From assembly GCF_021018895.1 (NCBI RefSeq), contig NC_079368.1, forward strand, positions 930,001-994,000: a stretch of 64,000 nt of DNA. Direction: 5' to 3'. This DNA comes from Seriola aureovittata. Lineage: Eukaryota; Chordata; Actinopteri; Carangiformes; Carangidae. Shown piece after piece: positions 1 through 12,830 of this stretch. The position numbers were made by a program, and so were the translations under genes. Below the pieces are notes generated by a model. The model saw only the letters and a list, made by a program, of their open reading frames with translations. It searched no databases and was not told the DNA's origin. Positions within the stretch are counted from its first letter, which is position 1. Each line of letters opens with the position of its first letter.

Positions 1-217
1 TGAGGGAGTGGATCTTCTTCCATGGAGCCATGTTACTACAAAAGCCCAGAATGAACAAACCAAACACTGGCTCTTACCTGAAGGCCACCTAGGTGCTCCC
101 TGGTCTGCACCCTCACCACTAGATGCCACTAAATCCTGCACACTGGTCCTTTAATGTTGATACGGTGAAGCTCGTGGTGCAACATACGTTTTCAGTTGAT
201 ATTGTGTTTGTGTTGAC

Positions 218-400
218 CTGATCTGAGTCCAGCATTCAATCTCTTTTACCAGCTCCTAAGAAACAATATCTGTCTTTGTAGCTGCTAAATGCTGCAGTAT
301 GTTTAGCAGCTGCTCTCTGACTGTGTCTGTCTGCTGTTTGCTGTAGTGCACGGTGACTTTTTAAAGCTTTTTCTCTAAAACTCTGCAGCTAAAACAACAC
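218..400. repeat. Dispersed repeat A, fragment 1
   Basis: This stretch shares a diverged block with 31,025-31,215. Both contain 'tagctgctaaatgct' followed by a 'gtctgctgtttg'-type motif and a growth of similar spacing on either side. It reads as an old non-autonomous fish repeat. I see no coding potential and no terminal repeats, so the class is unknown. Confidence 0.5.
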
Positions 401-1074
401 TACGAGAGCAGTGAGAGTCGGCAAGCAGACAGCTGAAAAATGAGCCAGAACTTTAATAAGCTCTATAAAGCTCCGTGAAGAGAGGAGCTACAGAGTCAGC
501 TGATCAGTTTCACATTGTTATTTGGAATTGTTGTTATTGTAAAATATTGGTCAAGATAACTCTTGTACAATACTAATGGTAACATTATTGTTTCATATTG
601 TACATGGTCCAGGACCATTCTCATTTATTACAATTTTGTTCTTATTTTCACACCTGTGGCCTCATATTGGTGTCATAATAATAACATTATATTATACTGT
701 ATATGTACTACAACATAACACTAATGGCCAAAATTTGGCCATGTGGCAACATCACTGTGAGATGAGATGAAGTTTGAAACAAATCAAACCAGTTTCCCCA
801 AGTTATTTGAAAGAGAAAACAAAGACAAACAATAATCGGTCTGTTAGAGATACCAACTTCCTGCTTCCACTCACCAGTCTTATTATCATTACCTTACATC
901 TCTTATTGCCAATGTCTCAGTCACTTTCAGTTTGACCTCCAAATGAAGTGGTTTAGATCATCTGGATAAACTGTTGGTTTGTTTGTGATGTTATCATGTT
1001 CCCAACAATGTTAGAACAATGTTATCTTGATGATGATATCTAAAACCAGAATAATCCTTTCAATAAGTCATTTC

Positions 1075-1078
<4 letters not shown>
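401..1078. other. AT-rich DNA without a recognisable gene
   Basis: Only short ORFs without family resemblance occur here. The base composition is AT-rich, and I see no terminal repeats, tRNA-like boxes or splice-flanked ORF. Confidence 0.5.

Positions 1079-1121
<43 letters not shown>
1079..1121. repeat. (TG)n microsatellite
   Basis: An uninterrupted TG dinucleotide run of about 21 units, seen directly. It lies about 60 bp upstream of a longer TG tract. ORFs of repeated Cys-Val or Thr-His across it are artefacts of the repeat. Confidence 0.98.
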
Positions 1122-1123
<2 letters not shown>

Positions 1124-1180
1124 AGTGTGTACCTGTCTTTGTTGTACTATAAGTAAAAGGACCCCATCCATAACGTCCAT

Positions 1181-3240
<2,060 letters not shown>

Positions 3241-3401
3241 TTTGAGTGGAATATCCTCTGCTGCACTCACGCTGTCATCGGCTACCTCTCCTGGCTTCTT
3301 TCTCTCTCTCTGTGTTCCTCTGCTTCCACCCCCCACTCGCCTCCACCCTCCACCCTTCAACCCAAACCCCCCCCCCATCTCCTTTTCTGTTCTGTGCGCA
3401 G

Positions 3402-3539
3402 GGCTCCAGTGAAGCCTGCAGCTGGCCGTGGCCTCCCCTCCTCTGGGCTAAAGACTCGGCAGGGGGGCAGGGCTCTGGATCCAGCTTAAAGAAAAGCAGG
3501 CAGATCAAGGACAAGAAATACTGGGGGAGAAAAAAGTAA
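3402..3539 (+). other. Weak candidate terminal exon (45 codons plus stop)
   Basis: A long polypyrimidine tract (about 3,300-3,390) ends in a good acceptor-like 'gtgcgcag' at 3,401. The phase-0 frame that follows is open for 45 codons and ends at a TAA. Its last third is very basic (KKSRQIKDKKYWGRKK). I do not recognise the protein and see no upstream exon. Pyrimidine-rich fish introns often produce such acceptor mimics, so chance is the more likely explanation. Confidence 0.15.
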
Positions 3540-4136
3540 TGTATGATCCTCTCTGTGAACAACCCCCATCAACCATCCCCACCTCCTCACCAGCCTCACC
3601 CTCATCCTCGTTTCTATATATCTCTTTTCTCTCACTCTTTCTGTCCTGCTTCAGTCCCCACCCCCACCCCCCCCGTCCACTTTGGTTTACCGCTGCTGTT
3701 CTGGCTAACTGCTTTCAGATGCCCGTCCTCTCAGAGCAGGAACACAAAGTCGCAGGCAGAGACTCCATGTTCAGTGACGCAGAGTCCACAGACACAGTCC
3801 TGTCAGTTTGGCCTTTAGGTGTTAAGCTGACACTCTCATCCAGTGAACTTCCTTTACTGTGTCACCAAAACATCATGAGCAAAAGATGAGAAGTTCAAGG
3901 GTCAAGGCCAACTGTAATAATATTCCTGTGACCATAGCAACCATGTGGTAATGTCAGAAAAAGGTACAGATGATTAAATACTGTAAGAAGCAACATGACA
4001 GCAACTAAACAAATATGTTCAGTGAGGAACGGAGGCAATGTTTGTTTGTTTTTTAATTAATGAAGCTGAACATTTATTGACGATAGCGGATTCATAAAGA
4101 GACATGTCACTCACATCCAGAGACCAGGTTCACATA
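3540..4136. other. Non-coding DNA
   Basis: Pyrimidine-rich to about 3,690, then ordinary sequence. Several ORFs overlap but have biased proline/serine composition and no recognisable domain. Confidence 0.5.
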
Positions 4137-4560
4137 CAGGTCGTTAGTGCATAAAGTCCTTATTAATGCTTAATAAATCACTAGATCTGTTCTGAGCCAT
4201 TTGTAAGGACAGCTTCAGGTTTGTCTCTGGGTCATAGGTTTGGTGTTGTCTGCACTTAAACATGTTAATAAGTCATTAATTAAGGGCTCTTACAGCAATC
4301 CATCATGCAGCTGTAAATGTTAAGTTGTTAATAAATGGATTTGGGTCCAGATGTTTTAAAAGATCAGAGGTGAAATGTTCCATATGAATTAAAGAGGGAC
4401 CTTTCACATGTTGTTCTTATCACTGGTTTATATATATTATTTATTACACACCGTAAATTATTTGTTAATCATTAATGAAGCAATTAGTTACAAATCATAA
4501 CCGCTTTAGAAAGTGGTGCAATTCTTTCTGGAGCTCAGTGAAGTTTGAAGTATTAAAACA
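4137..4560. repeat. Dispersed AT-rich repeat F, fragment 1
   Basis: Repeated words of the form 'ttaataa', 'aataagtcattaat' and 'gttaatcattaatgaag' occur. Very similar wording is found at 25,345-25,625 and 43,890-44,185. It resembles a common fish non-autonomous repeat built of many TTAATAAGT-like words. Boundaries are approximate. Confidence 0.45.
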
Positions 4561-4924
4561 TCACTTCAGCAAGAAGGAAATTTACTTGTGCAAAAATATA
4601 ATGAATAACATGGACAGACAGAGTCATGACCATTAGGTACATATTGACTAATATTATAATATTAAAGAACCATTCCAGTGTGTTTAAGTTTAAATACAAA
4701 TCACATACATGAAGCATTTTTCCTTTTACCATTTTCAAATGCATGCTGAATTTCTACCCTGTCATTCCAGACAGTCATTGATTTCCATTCACTTCCCGAT
4801 GCTATGAAAATAGCCGACAGTTTCCTCTTTACACATCCAGCAGCTGCAAAGTCGTGTGTCTGGACACTGATGAATCTAAGTCCCTGTTCACAAATATCTT
4901 TTGCCACTATTTTATATCTGCTCT

Positions 4925-5085
4925 TACCTGCTCATTAGCACTGGTGTATGTTGTATGTGTTGTATTTTTAATGTTTTGTTTTATGTGATTTTTTATTGTA
5001 CTTTCTTTGGGAGAAGTATCAAAGACAAATTTCCACTGAGGTGGACTATAAAGTCAATCAAATCAATAAATCAATTAAATGCTCC
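4925..5085 (+). mobile_element. Possible LINE 3'-end remnant
   Basis: The segment ends in 'acaaatttccactgaggtgg' followed by 'aataaatcaattaaat'. This resembles the 3' untranslated end of fish LINEs ('aatttcc...gg..aataaa'), seen more clearly at 45,650. No coding portion is attached. Confidence 0.35.
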
Positions 5086-5329
5086 ACTAGTTCACCAGAT
5101 AGTTGCTAACTTTGTCTGGTATTTGATGCTGGGAAGACACAGTGGAGTGTAGTGAGATATGTCTTTTATTTCTGAAAACAAACTCCTGCTGCAGATGGAA
5201 ATGAAACTGATGAGAGCAGAGTGACAGAACAGCATCATCACTATGAGCAGGGGTTCATTAATAAGTAGATAAATGAGAGTGTCTAAACAGAGAGTGTGAC
5301 AAACGAGCACACACAGACACAGACACGTG

Positions 5330-5332
<3 letters not shown>

Positions 5333-5364
<32 letters not shown>

Positions 5365-5401
5365 CACACACACACACACACACATACACACACACACACA
5401 C
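5333..5401. repeat. (CA)n microsatellite, interrupted
   Basis: CA repeat with one AA and one AT interruption. It accounts for the cysteine/valine-rich 196-codon ORF on the minus strand at 5,092-5,682. Confidence 0.97.
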
Positions 5402-6803
5402 AGGCAGAAGAGAAGCCCCTCCCAGTGATGGTGATGATCCTTTAACTTCATTGTTGAAGACGAAGTGACTCCCCGTTTCTCCAAGACACAAAAAATATTC
5501 TGTTGTAACCTCATGAGAATCTCAGTGCACCTTCCACATAACATGTGCTCCTTTGACCCACCGATAATATAAAAATATGAGGTTAGGTTTAAGTCAGTCC
5601 CTGTGAACATCACCCTGTCATATTTTAGTTTAGTTAGCACTGAATCACTAGAATGATCATTAAAATTTTCAAGTGTCTGCAACTTCCTCTTATTTTATAT
5701 ATTATATGAAAAAGCCAGAGACGCTGCAGTGATCTTGAAGAAACACATCTCAACTCACACCTCGTAGTTCAGCTGTAGAATTGAGCAGGTGTGTGTTTGA
5801 GTGTGTGTGAGTGTATGTGTGTGTTCACCTACACACTATGTGCTGCATGTATGTATTGCCTTTCCCTCTATGCCAGTCATGTGTCTTTCATCAACTATCG
5901 AGCTTTTTGCCTCTGGTGTTTAATCAAGTGCGCAGACTCATGTGTTAGTGCCTTACACCAGCAGATTAATAATTCCATTATCCTATCTCTCTCTCGCTCT
6001 CTCTTTCACTCACCATGTTCCATTCGTTTGCTTTTCTCACTTTCTGTCTCTCCTCCAGTTCATCTTTGCAGTTGCACTCGCTCCTGCTTCCCTCTCTTTC
6101 TCTCCGTTCCATTTGCAAGGTGTGATATTGCTTTAATTGAGCAGAAACATGTGGAGAGATCAGACATATCTCGGGGGATTAGAGGAAAAGCTGAGAGTTT
6201 GTGCAACTGGCAGCCTGTGTTTGGAGCAAGGGGTCTGCTGGGAATGAATGTAGTTAGTGTGACCCCTGACCCTGCGAGCTGTTGACGTGGAAGCTGGCCA
6301 AGAGGGGTCCAACAGAACGCTTTTGTTAATCTTATTCAGGGGTCCCTGTGAACTGTGAGCGGGGGGAAAGCTGGCAGCTCAGACCTGTGGAATGCAGAGC
6401 TCTTTATTCCCATGCTTTGGAAACAGAGGTGGGCCCTGGAACTAGCAAGGCTCCTTTAGCAGGACCTCCTCCACTCAGCTCAATCGACACTGACAGTTTC
6501 CTGGCTTAGGCTTGCCAACTGGCAGGGCAGTGGTGCAGGGGAGACAAATGTGAGAGAGGCCACAGGCAGCAGGACAGAGCTTCTAACAGGCCACTACAGT
6601 AGTCCACAAGTTTCACTGTAGCTACTGAAACTTTTCTTAGTTCAGATGTTTGGATACACAAATTCAGAACAGGACATACGAGATAACTAACCAGTCTGTC
6701 TGTATTATATGTAACAGAGGTGAGAGGGAAATGCTGTCACTGGCATCAACAAAATGCTTTTTTTCCCCCTCAGTGTGATGACCCACGATTCCACATGTCT
6801 GTT
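5402..6803. other. Repeat-poor non-coding DNA
   Basis: No gene or mobile element was recognised. Positions 6,120-6,570 have balanced composition and no repeats, so a conserved regulatory element is possible. Positions 5,985-6,110 are C/T-rich. The ORF at 5,791-6,285 has no recognisable domain. Confidence 0.45.
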
Positions 6804-8030
6804 ACGTTTTGTGGTAAGCTGGACCCAAATGCAACCAACACAAGGGAGTAGTGCAAAATGTTTTAATAACAAAAGATGAACACTTACAAACAAGGAACAG
6901 GGGCCGGTGAACAGGAAGGAAAGTAACCAGGCAAGGGAAGGAGCCTGGGATCACAGGGGCAGAGCAGGAGAGCATCAATTGATGCTCAAGGGCAAAACAG
7001 GGCAACTCAGGAGGACGGCCTGGAGGCCTTATGGACAGGCTGGGCAGTTCAGTGGGATGACCCGGAGGTCAGGCAAATGGATGGAGTCATTCTGGAGGCT
7101 GACAGCGAAGACTGGGTCTCTCTGGAAGTTGAGTCGGAGGACAGCGGCGAAGACCAGGTCTCTCTGGAGGTCCAGCAGGAGGCCAGCGAACAGGAGACCG
7201 GCGGAGCCGGAGGCGGCCGAACCGTCAACTGGGTAACAGGAGCAGGAGGTTGCAGAACCGCCAAATGGGAAACAGGAGCAGGAGGCAGCCGGACCGCCGA
7301 CAGGACACGAGGAGCAGGAGTCAGCCGGGCTGGCGACAGGACATGAGGAGCAGGAGTCGGCCGGGCTGCCAACAGGACACAAGGAGCAGGAGTCGGCCGG
7401 ACCACCGACTGGGAATCAGGAACAGGAGTCAGCCCGACCCGAACAGGAAATGAGGAGCAGGAGTTGGCTGGACCGCCGACTGGGAATCAGGAGCAGGAGT
7501 CGGCCCGACTGCCTACTGGACACAAGGAGCAGGAGTCGGCTACACCACCGACTGGAATCAGGGGCAGGAGTCGGCCACCCCACTGACTGGGAACCAGAAT
7601 TAGAAGTCACCCGGGATTACCAACAGGACATGAGGAGCAGGAGTCAACCAGACCGCCACCAGGACACGAGGAGCAGGTGTTGGCCAGACCACTGACTGGG
7701 AACCAGAATCAGGAGTCAGCTGGGTGATGGGACATGAGGAGCAGGTGAGATGTTGCCCAGAACCACCAACTTGGGAACAAGGGAGGAGTTGACCGGGTTG
7801 GTCCTGGAGAGCTGAGGCTCTAGACTGCTGGGCGGCTGGGACTGTGGCTGTGGCTGGAAGCTGGAGACCAAGGACTGGTGGCTGGATTTCTGGGGCAGAG
7901 GCTGCTTGGGGAACTGGCATTTCTGTGACCTGCATCTCTTGCCAGGGACTGCAACTGGTGATGTGGTTCTTGTTCTGCTCAGGTGGAGAACTGGTTCCTG
8001 TGGCGCTACACCAGTTAGCATACTATTTGT
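6804..8030 (-). mobile_element. Probable 3' part of a degenerate LTR-type element (contains minisatellite)
   Basis: Read on the minus strand, the segment ends in an LTR-like terminus near 6,804 ('ggtccagcttaccacaaaac', ending in a CGTAACA-like word). It is preceded by a proline-rich repetitive reading frame. I recall similar sequences ending in an LTR from fish genomes. No protease, polymerase or integrase motif is present, so the assignment is tentative. The alternative is a free-standing minisatellite. Confidence 0.3.
7200..7760. repeat. 36-bp minisatellite, about 15 degenerate copies
   Basis: A GC-rich unit beginning 'gagcaggagtcggccgg' recurs every 36 bp, with some shorter and longer units. 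Because 36 is a multiple of three, several frames stay open on both strands. On the plus strand this gives a 12-residue period starting RSRSRP; on the minus strand it gives a period containing PTPAP. The core runs from about 7,290 to 7,560 and the edges are more diverged. Confidence 0.9.
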
Positions 8031-8462
8031 TTCACACTTACCAGTGGGCTGGTTTGCAGCGATTGAACTTTTGAAATTAAATATCTAAATATGTCATCTT
8101 TTAATGAGGCGATCTGTATAATTCATCTGAAAAGTGGATCATATGTCAAAGTAAGATCATCCATGATATAAGATCATCAGATCACCCACCTGACTTTTGG
8201 CTTAACCTCCAAAAAGTGGTTGATAATTTGGCAAGTTTTTTTGGGTAATTTCACCATCAAGATTTCAAGATCTAACATTAGAACTTTCTGTTGCACAGTC
8301 TCATGGCCCCATAAGGAAAACTTTAGGATCTTGGTCTGGGGGGTTATGGTCTGGTGATTATTCCTAATTGTTGGCATTTAGTTGTGTGTCTACTTGGGTG
8401 TATATGCACACAAGGATGCATATGAATTAAGACAATTTAGGTATGTATTAACCTGTACTATT
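8031..8462. other. Non-coding DNA before Tc1 copy 1
   Basis: No gene was recognised. Immediately before the transposon a 14-bp word ('attaacctgtacta') is present twice in tandem (about 8,446-8,473), which obscures the left terminus of the element. Confidence 0.5.
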
Positions 8463-9657
8463 AACCTGTACTATAAAGTATTCACACCCCTTCACTTTCC
8501 CCACATTTTGTTATGTTACAGCCTTATTCCAAAATCGATTAAATTCCTTTTTTTCTCAACAATCATCTCATCAACCTGGACTCTTCCTAGAGCTGGCCGC
8601 CCAGCCAAACTGAGCAATCGGGGGAGAAAGGCCTTGGTCAGGGAGGTGAACAAGAACCCAATGGTCACTCTGACAGAGCTCCAGCGTTCCTCTGTGGAGA
8701 TGGGAGAAACTTCCAGAAGGACAACCGTCTCTGCAGCACTCCACCAATCAAGCCTTTATGGTGGGGAGTGGCCGGATGGAAGCCTCTACTCAGTAAAAGG
8801 TACATGACAGCCCGCTTGGAGTTTACCAGAAGGCACCTAAAGAAATCTCAGACCATGAGAAACAAGATTCTCTGGTCTGATGAAACCAAGATTGAACTCT
8901 TTGGCCTGAATGCCAAGAGTGACGTCTGGAGGAAACAAGGCACCTCTCATCACCTGGCTAATACCATCCCTACGGTGAAGCATGGTGGTGGCAACATCAT
9001 GCTGTGGGGATGTTTTCAGCGGCAGGAACTGGGAGACAGGATCGAAGGAAAGATGAATGGAGCAAAGTACAGAGATATCCTTGATGAAAACCTGCTCCAG
9101 AGCGCTCAGGACCTCAGACTGGGGCGAAGGTTTACCTTCCAACAGGACAACGACCCTAAGCACACAGCCAAGACAACGAAGGAGTGGCTTTGGGACAAGT
9201 CTGTGAATGTCCTTGAGTGGCCCAGCCAGAGCCCAGACTTGAACCTGATTGAACATCTCTGGAAAGACCTGAAAACAGCTGTGCAGTGACGCTCCCCATC
9301 TAACCTGACAGAGCTTGAGAGGATCTGCAGAGATGAATGGCAGAAATACCCCAAATACAGATGTGCCAAGCTTGTAGCTTCATACCCAAGAAGACTTGAG
9401 GCTGTAATCTCTGCCAAGGGTGCCTCAACAAAGTACTGAGTAAAGGGTGTGAATACTTACGTACATGCAATATTTCAGTTTTTTTATTTTTAATAAATTT
9501 GCAAAAATTTCTAAAAAACCTTTTTCACTTTGTCATTATGGGGTATTGTGTGTAGATTGATGAGAAAAAAAAGAAATGTAATCCATTTTGGAATAAGGCT
9601 GTAACATAACAAAATGTGGGGAAAGTGAAGGGGTGTGAATACTTCCCGGATGCACTG
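8463..9657 (+). mobile_element. Tc1/mariner-superfamily transposon, copy 1 (defective)
   Basis: The right inverted repeat ends at 9,657 with 'ccggatgcactg', next to a TA dinucleotide as Tc1 elements require. The left repeat (from about 8,463) matches its reverse complement over 'agtattcacaccccttcac' and the following 70-80 bp. The outermost 10-12 bp on the left are mutated. The left repeat joins the transposase sequence abruptly near 8,570, so the part encoding the helix-turn-helix DNA-binding domain is missing. The sequence belongs to a Tc1 group widespread in fish. Confidence 0.93.
8574..9439 (+). pseudogene. Tc1-type DDE transposase pseudogene, N-terminally deleted
   Basis: Tc1 transposases bind the inverted repeats and cut and paste the element using an Asp-Asp-Glu triad. 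Here homology begins at [10 protein letters not shown], after the missing paired-type DNA-binding domain. The frame shifts near 8,760, where two extra bases separate [12 protein letters not shown] from PLLSKR. A second, locally compensated shift changes the residues after LWGCF. The frame is cut short by a TGA at about 9,287, which looks like a CGA-to-TGA change. The last part of the protein follows in frame to a TGA ending at 9,439. All three catalytic residues remain: [15 protein letters not shown] and NLIEHLW. There are 34 residues between the last Asp and the Glu. It cannot make an intact protein. Confidence 0.93.
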
Positions 9658-9659
9658 TA

Positions 9660-10151
9660 TGTTGCAAACTAAGGTATACATTATGTATGCTTGTACATTA
9701 TTTTCACTTGTATGGTAGTTCATTTTATAGATAGGCACAATATACTGAGAATGAATTCTATGTTTATTTATTTAAGAAGTTCATATGTATATGTATTTTT
9801 TAATTTTTTTCTGTTGTTGTTAATTTTGTCAACATGACTTAATAAAAAATTCTTCACAAAGAAAAAAGATGTCTGCAAAGACTTAGTAGTACAGTGTTAT
9901 TATGAACGCGCTACAGAAATAAAAGCTAAAGAGTAATAAGCTGTAATTTTCCTTTAGGACATATTGCACAGATATAACAACGGTGCACTATGGACAATCA
10001 TCACTCTCACATTACAGTCCAAAAATAAAACACAGTGAAACAGTGAGGACCTGTCGGGACCCACTCAAGGACCCTTAGGAGCCCCCCAACCTCACTTTGG
10101 AAACTTCTTCTCTAAAGGGTGCAGCTGTGGGGATCAGACGAGGCCTCCACT
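9660..10151. other. AT-rich non-coding DNA
   Basis: No gene or repeat element was recognised apart from T-rich and A-rich runs. Confidence 0.5.
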
Positions 10152-10218
10152 ACACACAAACACACACACACACACACACACCCACACACACACACACACA
10201 CACGCACACACCTACACA

Positions 10219-10251
<33 letters not shown>

Positions 10252-10270
10252 CACACACACACACACACAC
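10152..10270. repeat. (CA)n microsatellite, interrupted
   Basis: CA repeat of about 120 bp with CC, CG, CT and AT interruptions. The Thr-His-rich ORF at 10,097-10,321 is an artefact of it. Confidence 0.97.
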
Positions 10271-11107
10271 TCACATAGGACATTAACCACTCACTGGTTA
10301 GGCCAGATCAGTCAAGATTAAATAAGTGAACCCCTCCACTGGTCTGAAAGGAAAGCTGCTGGAGCCTAAGTGGTAATCTGTGAGGCTGATAGAAGGCTGG
10401 GAATTCAACAGACAAACATCTGAACTCACATAAACGGACGCTCTGAGTCTGAGATGTGGATCCGTGGAGTAGTGTGGAACCAGATCAGCGCCACAAAAAT
10501 CTTCATCCTTATTATTCAAGAAGAGCCGGTCTGACAGACAGGAAGTGAGGAGGTTAGGCTTTGAGGAGGAGCCTCCTCCTGCTCCCACAGCACCGCCAGT
10601 CAGCTGAGTCCGCTGCTCAGCAGCAGGGGAAATACCTGCCAGTCCACACAATGGTGCTGCTGGGATTACAGGCCCCCCTGCTGGTGAGCAGCCCGGCAAC
10701 GAGGGAGGGAGGGAGAAGATGGGGGGAGGTGTGCACAACAGCTACAGCTCCCTAAACCTGACCCGGGACCAACACTAAGACTGTATGTTTGGGTTATTTT
10801 AATCTAAACGTCCACAGCAAGAGGATGATTAAAATAAAAAAAAAATCTTTCCTACAGAGCTGACCTGTGCATATTAACTCAGCAGAAAAATAATATGAAC
10901 CAACTGGGTTCAATACTCAGGCTATGTTGTTGGCTTGATTTTACTATGATGGAATATTAGGGTTACATTGAGGAAAAACTTTGAGAAAGGTAGTTTTAGA
11001 GGGGAAATATCAGAAACTTTAAAATGAGGAACATGGAGCATCCTGTGAAGTTCTACTTTAGCATTGGTTTCACTAATAATGAGATACTTCATCTTTTGGC
11101 TCATCAG
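10271..11107. other. Non-coding DNA
   Basis: No gene was recognised. The minus-strand ORF of 146 codons (10,298-10,738) has no recognisable domain. Positions 10,560-10,700 are GC-rich. Confidence 0.45.
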
Positions 11108-11131
11108 CATCATCATCATCATCATCATCAT
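11108..11131. repeat. (CAT)8 trinucleotide repeat
   Basis: Eight perfect CAT units, seen directly. On the minus strand they give a run of Met codons. Confidence 0.95.
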
Positions 11132-11344
11132 GATCAGCATCGTGACAGTCTATTCTATTGTTAGACAAACAGCAGCTGCCACTGACTGTGCTTTCACCTG
11201 TTTGATTGGTTGATGGTAATATTCACAAAAAATTTTACATTTTTAATTCTCATAAAAAAAAATTAAAAAAAAATAAAAAATTTAAACATTGTGTCTTTTC
11301 TTGTAGAATTACGGCTTTATTTTCATAATATTTTGACTTTATTT

Positions 11345-11965
11345 TCAAAATTTCAGATTTTCTAGACAACCACTCTTCCATTCGACTTCCCACTTTGCAA
11401 GTGTATGTCTGAAGACCTACAGTATAGTCTGAGCCACCGGTTGTGGGCTGTGGGTATAATCCTGGCTATTCCAGGAGGTGGTGTTCTCCTCCCTGTCCAC
11501 TTCCTCTGCCTGTTACTGTTTTCAAAATCCCCCTTTGCTACGGGAAACCTGATTGTGCACTCACACAGGCGATACATACAGCATGTGTTGACTGTTTTGG
11601 TGTTTTCTTTGTGGGAATCAGTCATTTTAATGACGGTGCAGTCACCTCGCCACGTGCGAATGTTCCACCAAAACAAGGTCCCCTCTGACACTATTCTACA
11701 GGGGCACCATCGCTGCATCCTGCGCTCAGCGCTGCCCAAGATGATTGTTATTGGTTTAAATAAATGCAAACAAGCCAACAAGGGATTTTCCCTTATAGAA
11801 GAATGATGATGGCACAGCCAGACCATCCTCCAGCTCTGACACAGCGCTGTGGAGATACAGCAGGTCTGGAGGTCTGAGGACTTGAGGAAGAGCAGTGTCG
11901 ACTGTGAAGTGTTTTGGATTAGCAGTTCTCCTGAAAGCTTCAAACATCGATTTTCTTCATGTTAC
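11345..11965. repeat. Dispersed repeat G (high-complexity, about 620 bp)
   Basis: The sequence starts 'ccattcgacttcccacttt' and includes 'ccacgtgcgaatgttccacc'. It ends with a block around 'agcagttctcctgaaagc'. A shorter, diverged version of its two ends is found at 14,965-15,075 ('atcgacttcacattttgaa', 'gagtagttctcatcc'). I recall it as a common fish dispersed repeat but cannot name the family. A 193-codon minus-strand ORF (11,362-11,943) spans it without a recognisable domain. Confidence 0.5.
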
Positions 11966-12149
11966 TTGAGGTGAAGAAAAAATGAAAAAATAACGTCACA
12001 TGAACTGTGATGATCGGTGACATCAAAGACTGGTGTTTTGTGAGTTTGTAGAACCCATTTCTCCTATCAGGCCACCAACAGGCACTGTGTTGGTTAATTA
12101 TAAGGATATTATATTTATTAAATTTGAATCCATATAGGCCTCAGAAAAG

Positions 12150-12595
12150 TAAAGCCCCTTTTCCACTGGTCAAAAAACCTGCTAAGTTACACACAAACAT
12201 CAGGATTTTGTTGACAATGGAAAAGGGAACAATCAGCATTCACTCCCAGGTCACATGACTCTGCAGTAGGCCTGGGTATTCATCGGCTCTGGCTCCAGAC
12301 TGTAAACGCACCTGTCACCTGTCCAGCATGGTGCTGATAAACCAGGAATAAAAGAGTGAGCTGCAGCTTAAAAACACGTTTCCAAAGCACACAATCACAG
12401 ATCGAAGCGTCACTTTCTCTCCTGCGTGTGTGAGTGTGTGCTGTAAGTGCATGTGATGAAATTGCTCCCTGCAGTTGTGTGTGTCCTCTTTGAACAAAAA
12501 CATGAACTTTTGCCTATTTTATCTGGTTTACTCACGTTTTAAAAAGCTGCTTATACCTGTTAACTTTGGTGGAAAAAGGGTAAAAGTGTGAATAG
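12150..12595. repeat. Dispersed repeat H, copy 1, probably interrupted
   Basis: The left end 'ccccttttccactggtcaaa' and the following 'gaaaagggaacaatcagcat' match 41,015-41,165. The right end ('aactttggtggaaaaagggt', about 12,560-12,580) matches 'aattttggtgtaaaaaggag' in that copy. Here the two ends are separated by about 300 extra bp (12,240-12,540), suggesting a later insertion or a deletion in the other copy. Confidence 0.45.
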
Positions 12596-12779
12596 TGACA
12601 TTTGGAATACGAGATTCTACAGCACTCTACCCTCCCATATATTCAAATCCAAATAAAATAGAATTAAGGGATTAATAAATACTGGTTCCCCAACCAGTCT
12701 AACTCTAATCCCAAATCTAACACTTTATCCCAACCAGCAAACACACACTTACACATACAGCCCATAGCCCCCCCCCCCT

Positions 12780-12780
<1 letters not shown>

Positions 12781-12827
<47 letters not shown>
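12781..12827. repeat. (CA)n microsatellite
   Basis: A pure CA run of about 23 units directly following a C/T-rich stretch. Confidence 0.97.

Positions 12828-12830
<3 letters not shown>

Noticed and set aside
5092..5682. A 196-codon minus-strand ORF, among the longest in the window
   Set aside because: Its middle is a translated (CA)n microsatellite and the flanks have no recognisable domain.
7200..7760. A CRISPR-like array
   Set aside because: The units are contiguous degenerate 36-bp copies without unique spacers, and the DNA is vertebrate.
8837..9256. A minus-strand ORF of 139 codons across Tc1 copy 1
   Set aside because: It is the shadow of the transposase pseudogene on the other strand.
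11362..11943. A 193-codon minus-strand ORF
   Set aside because: It lies wholly within dispersed repeat G and overlaps a plus-strand ORF over the same bases. No conserved domain or splice context.
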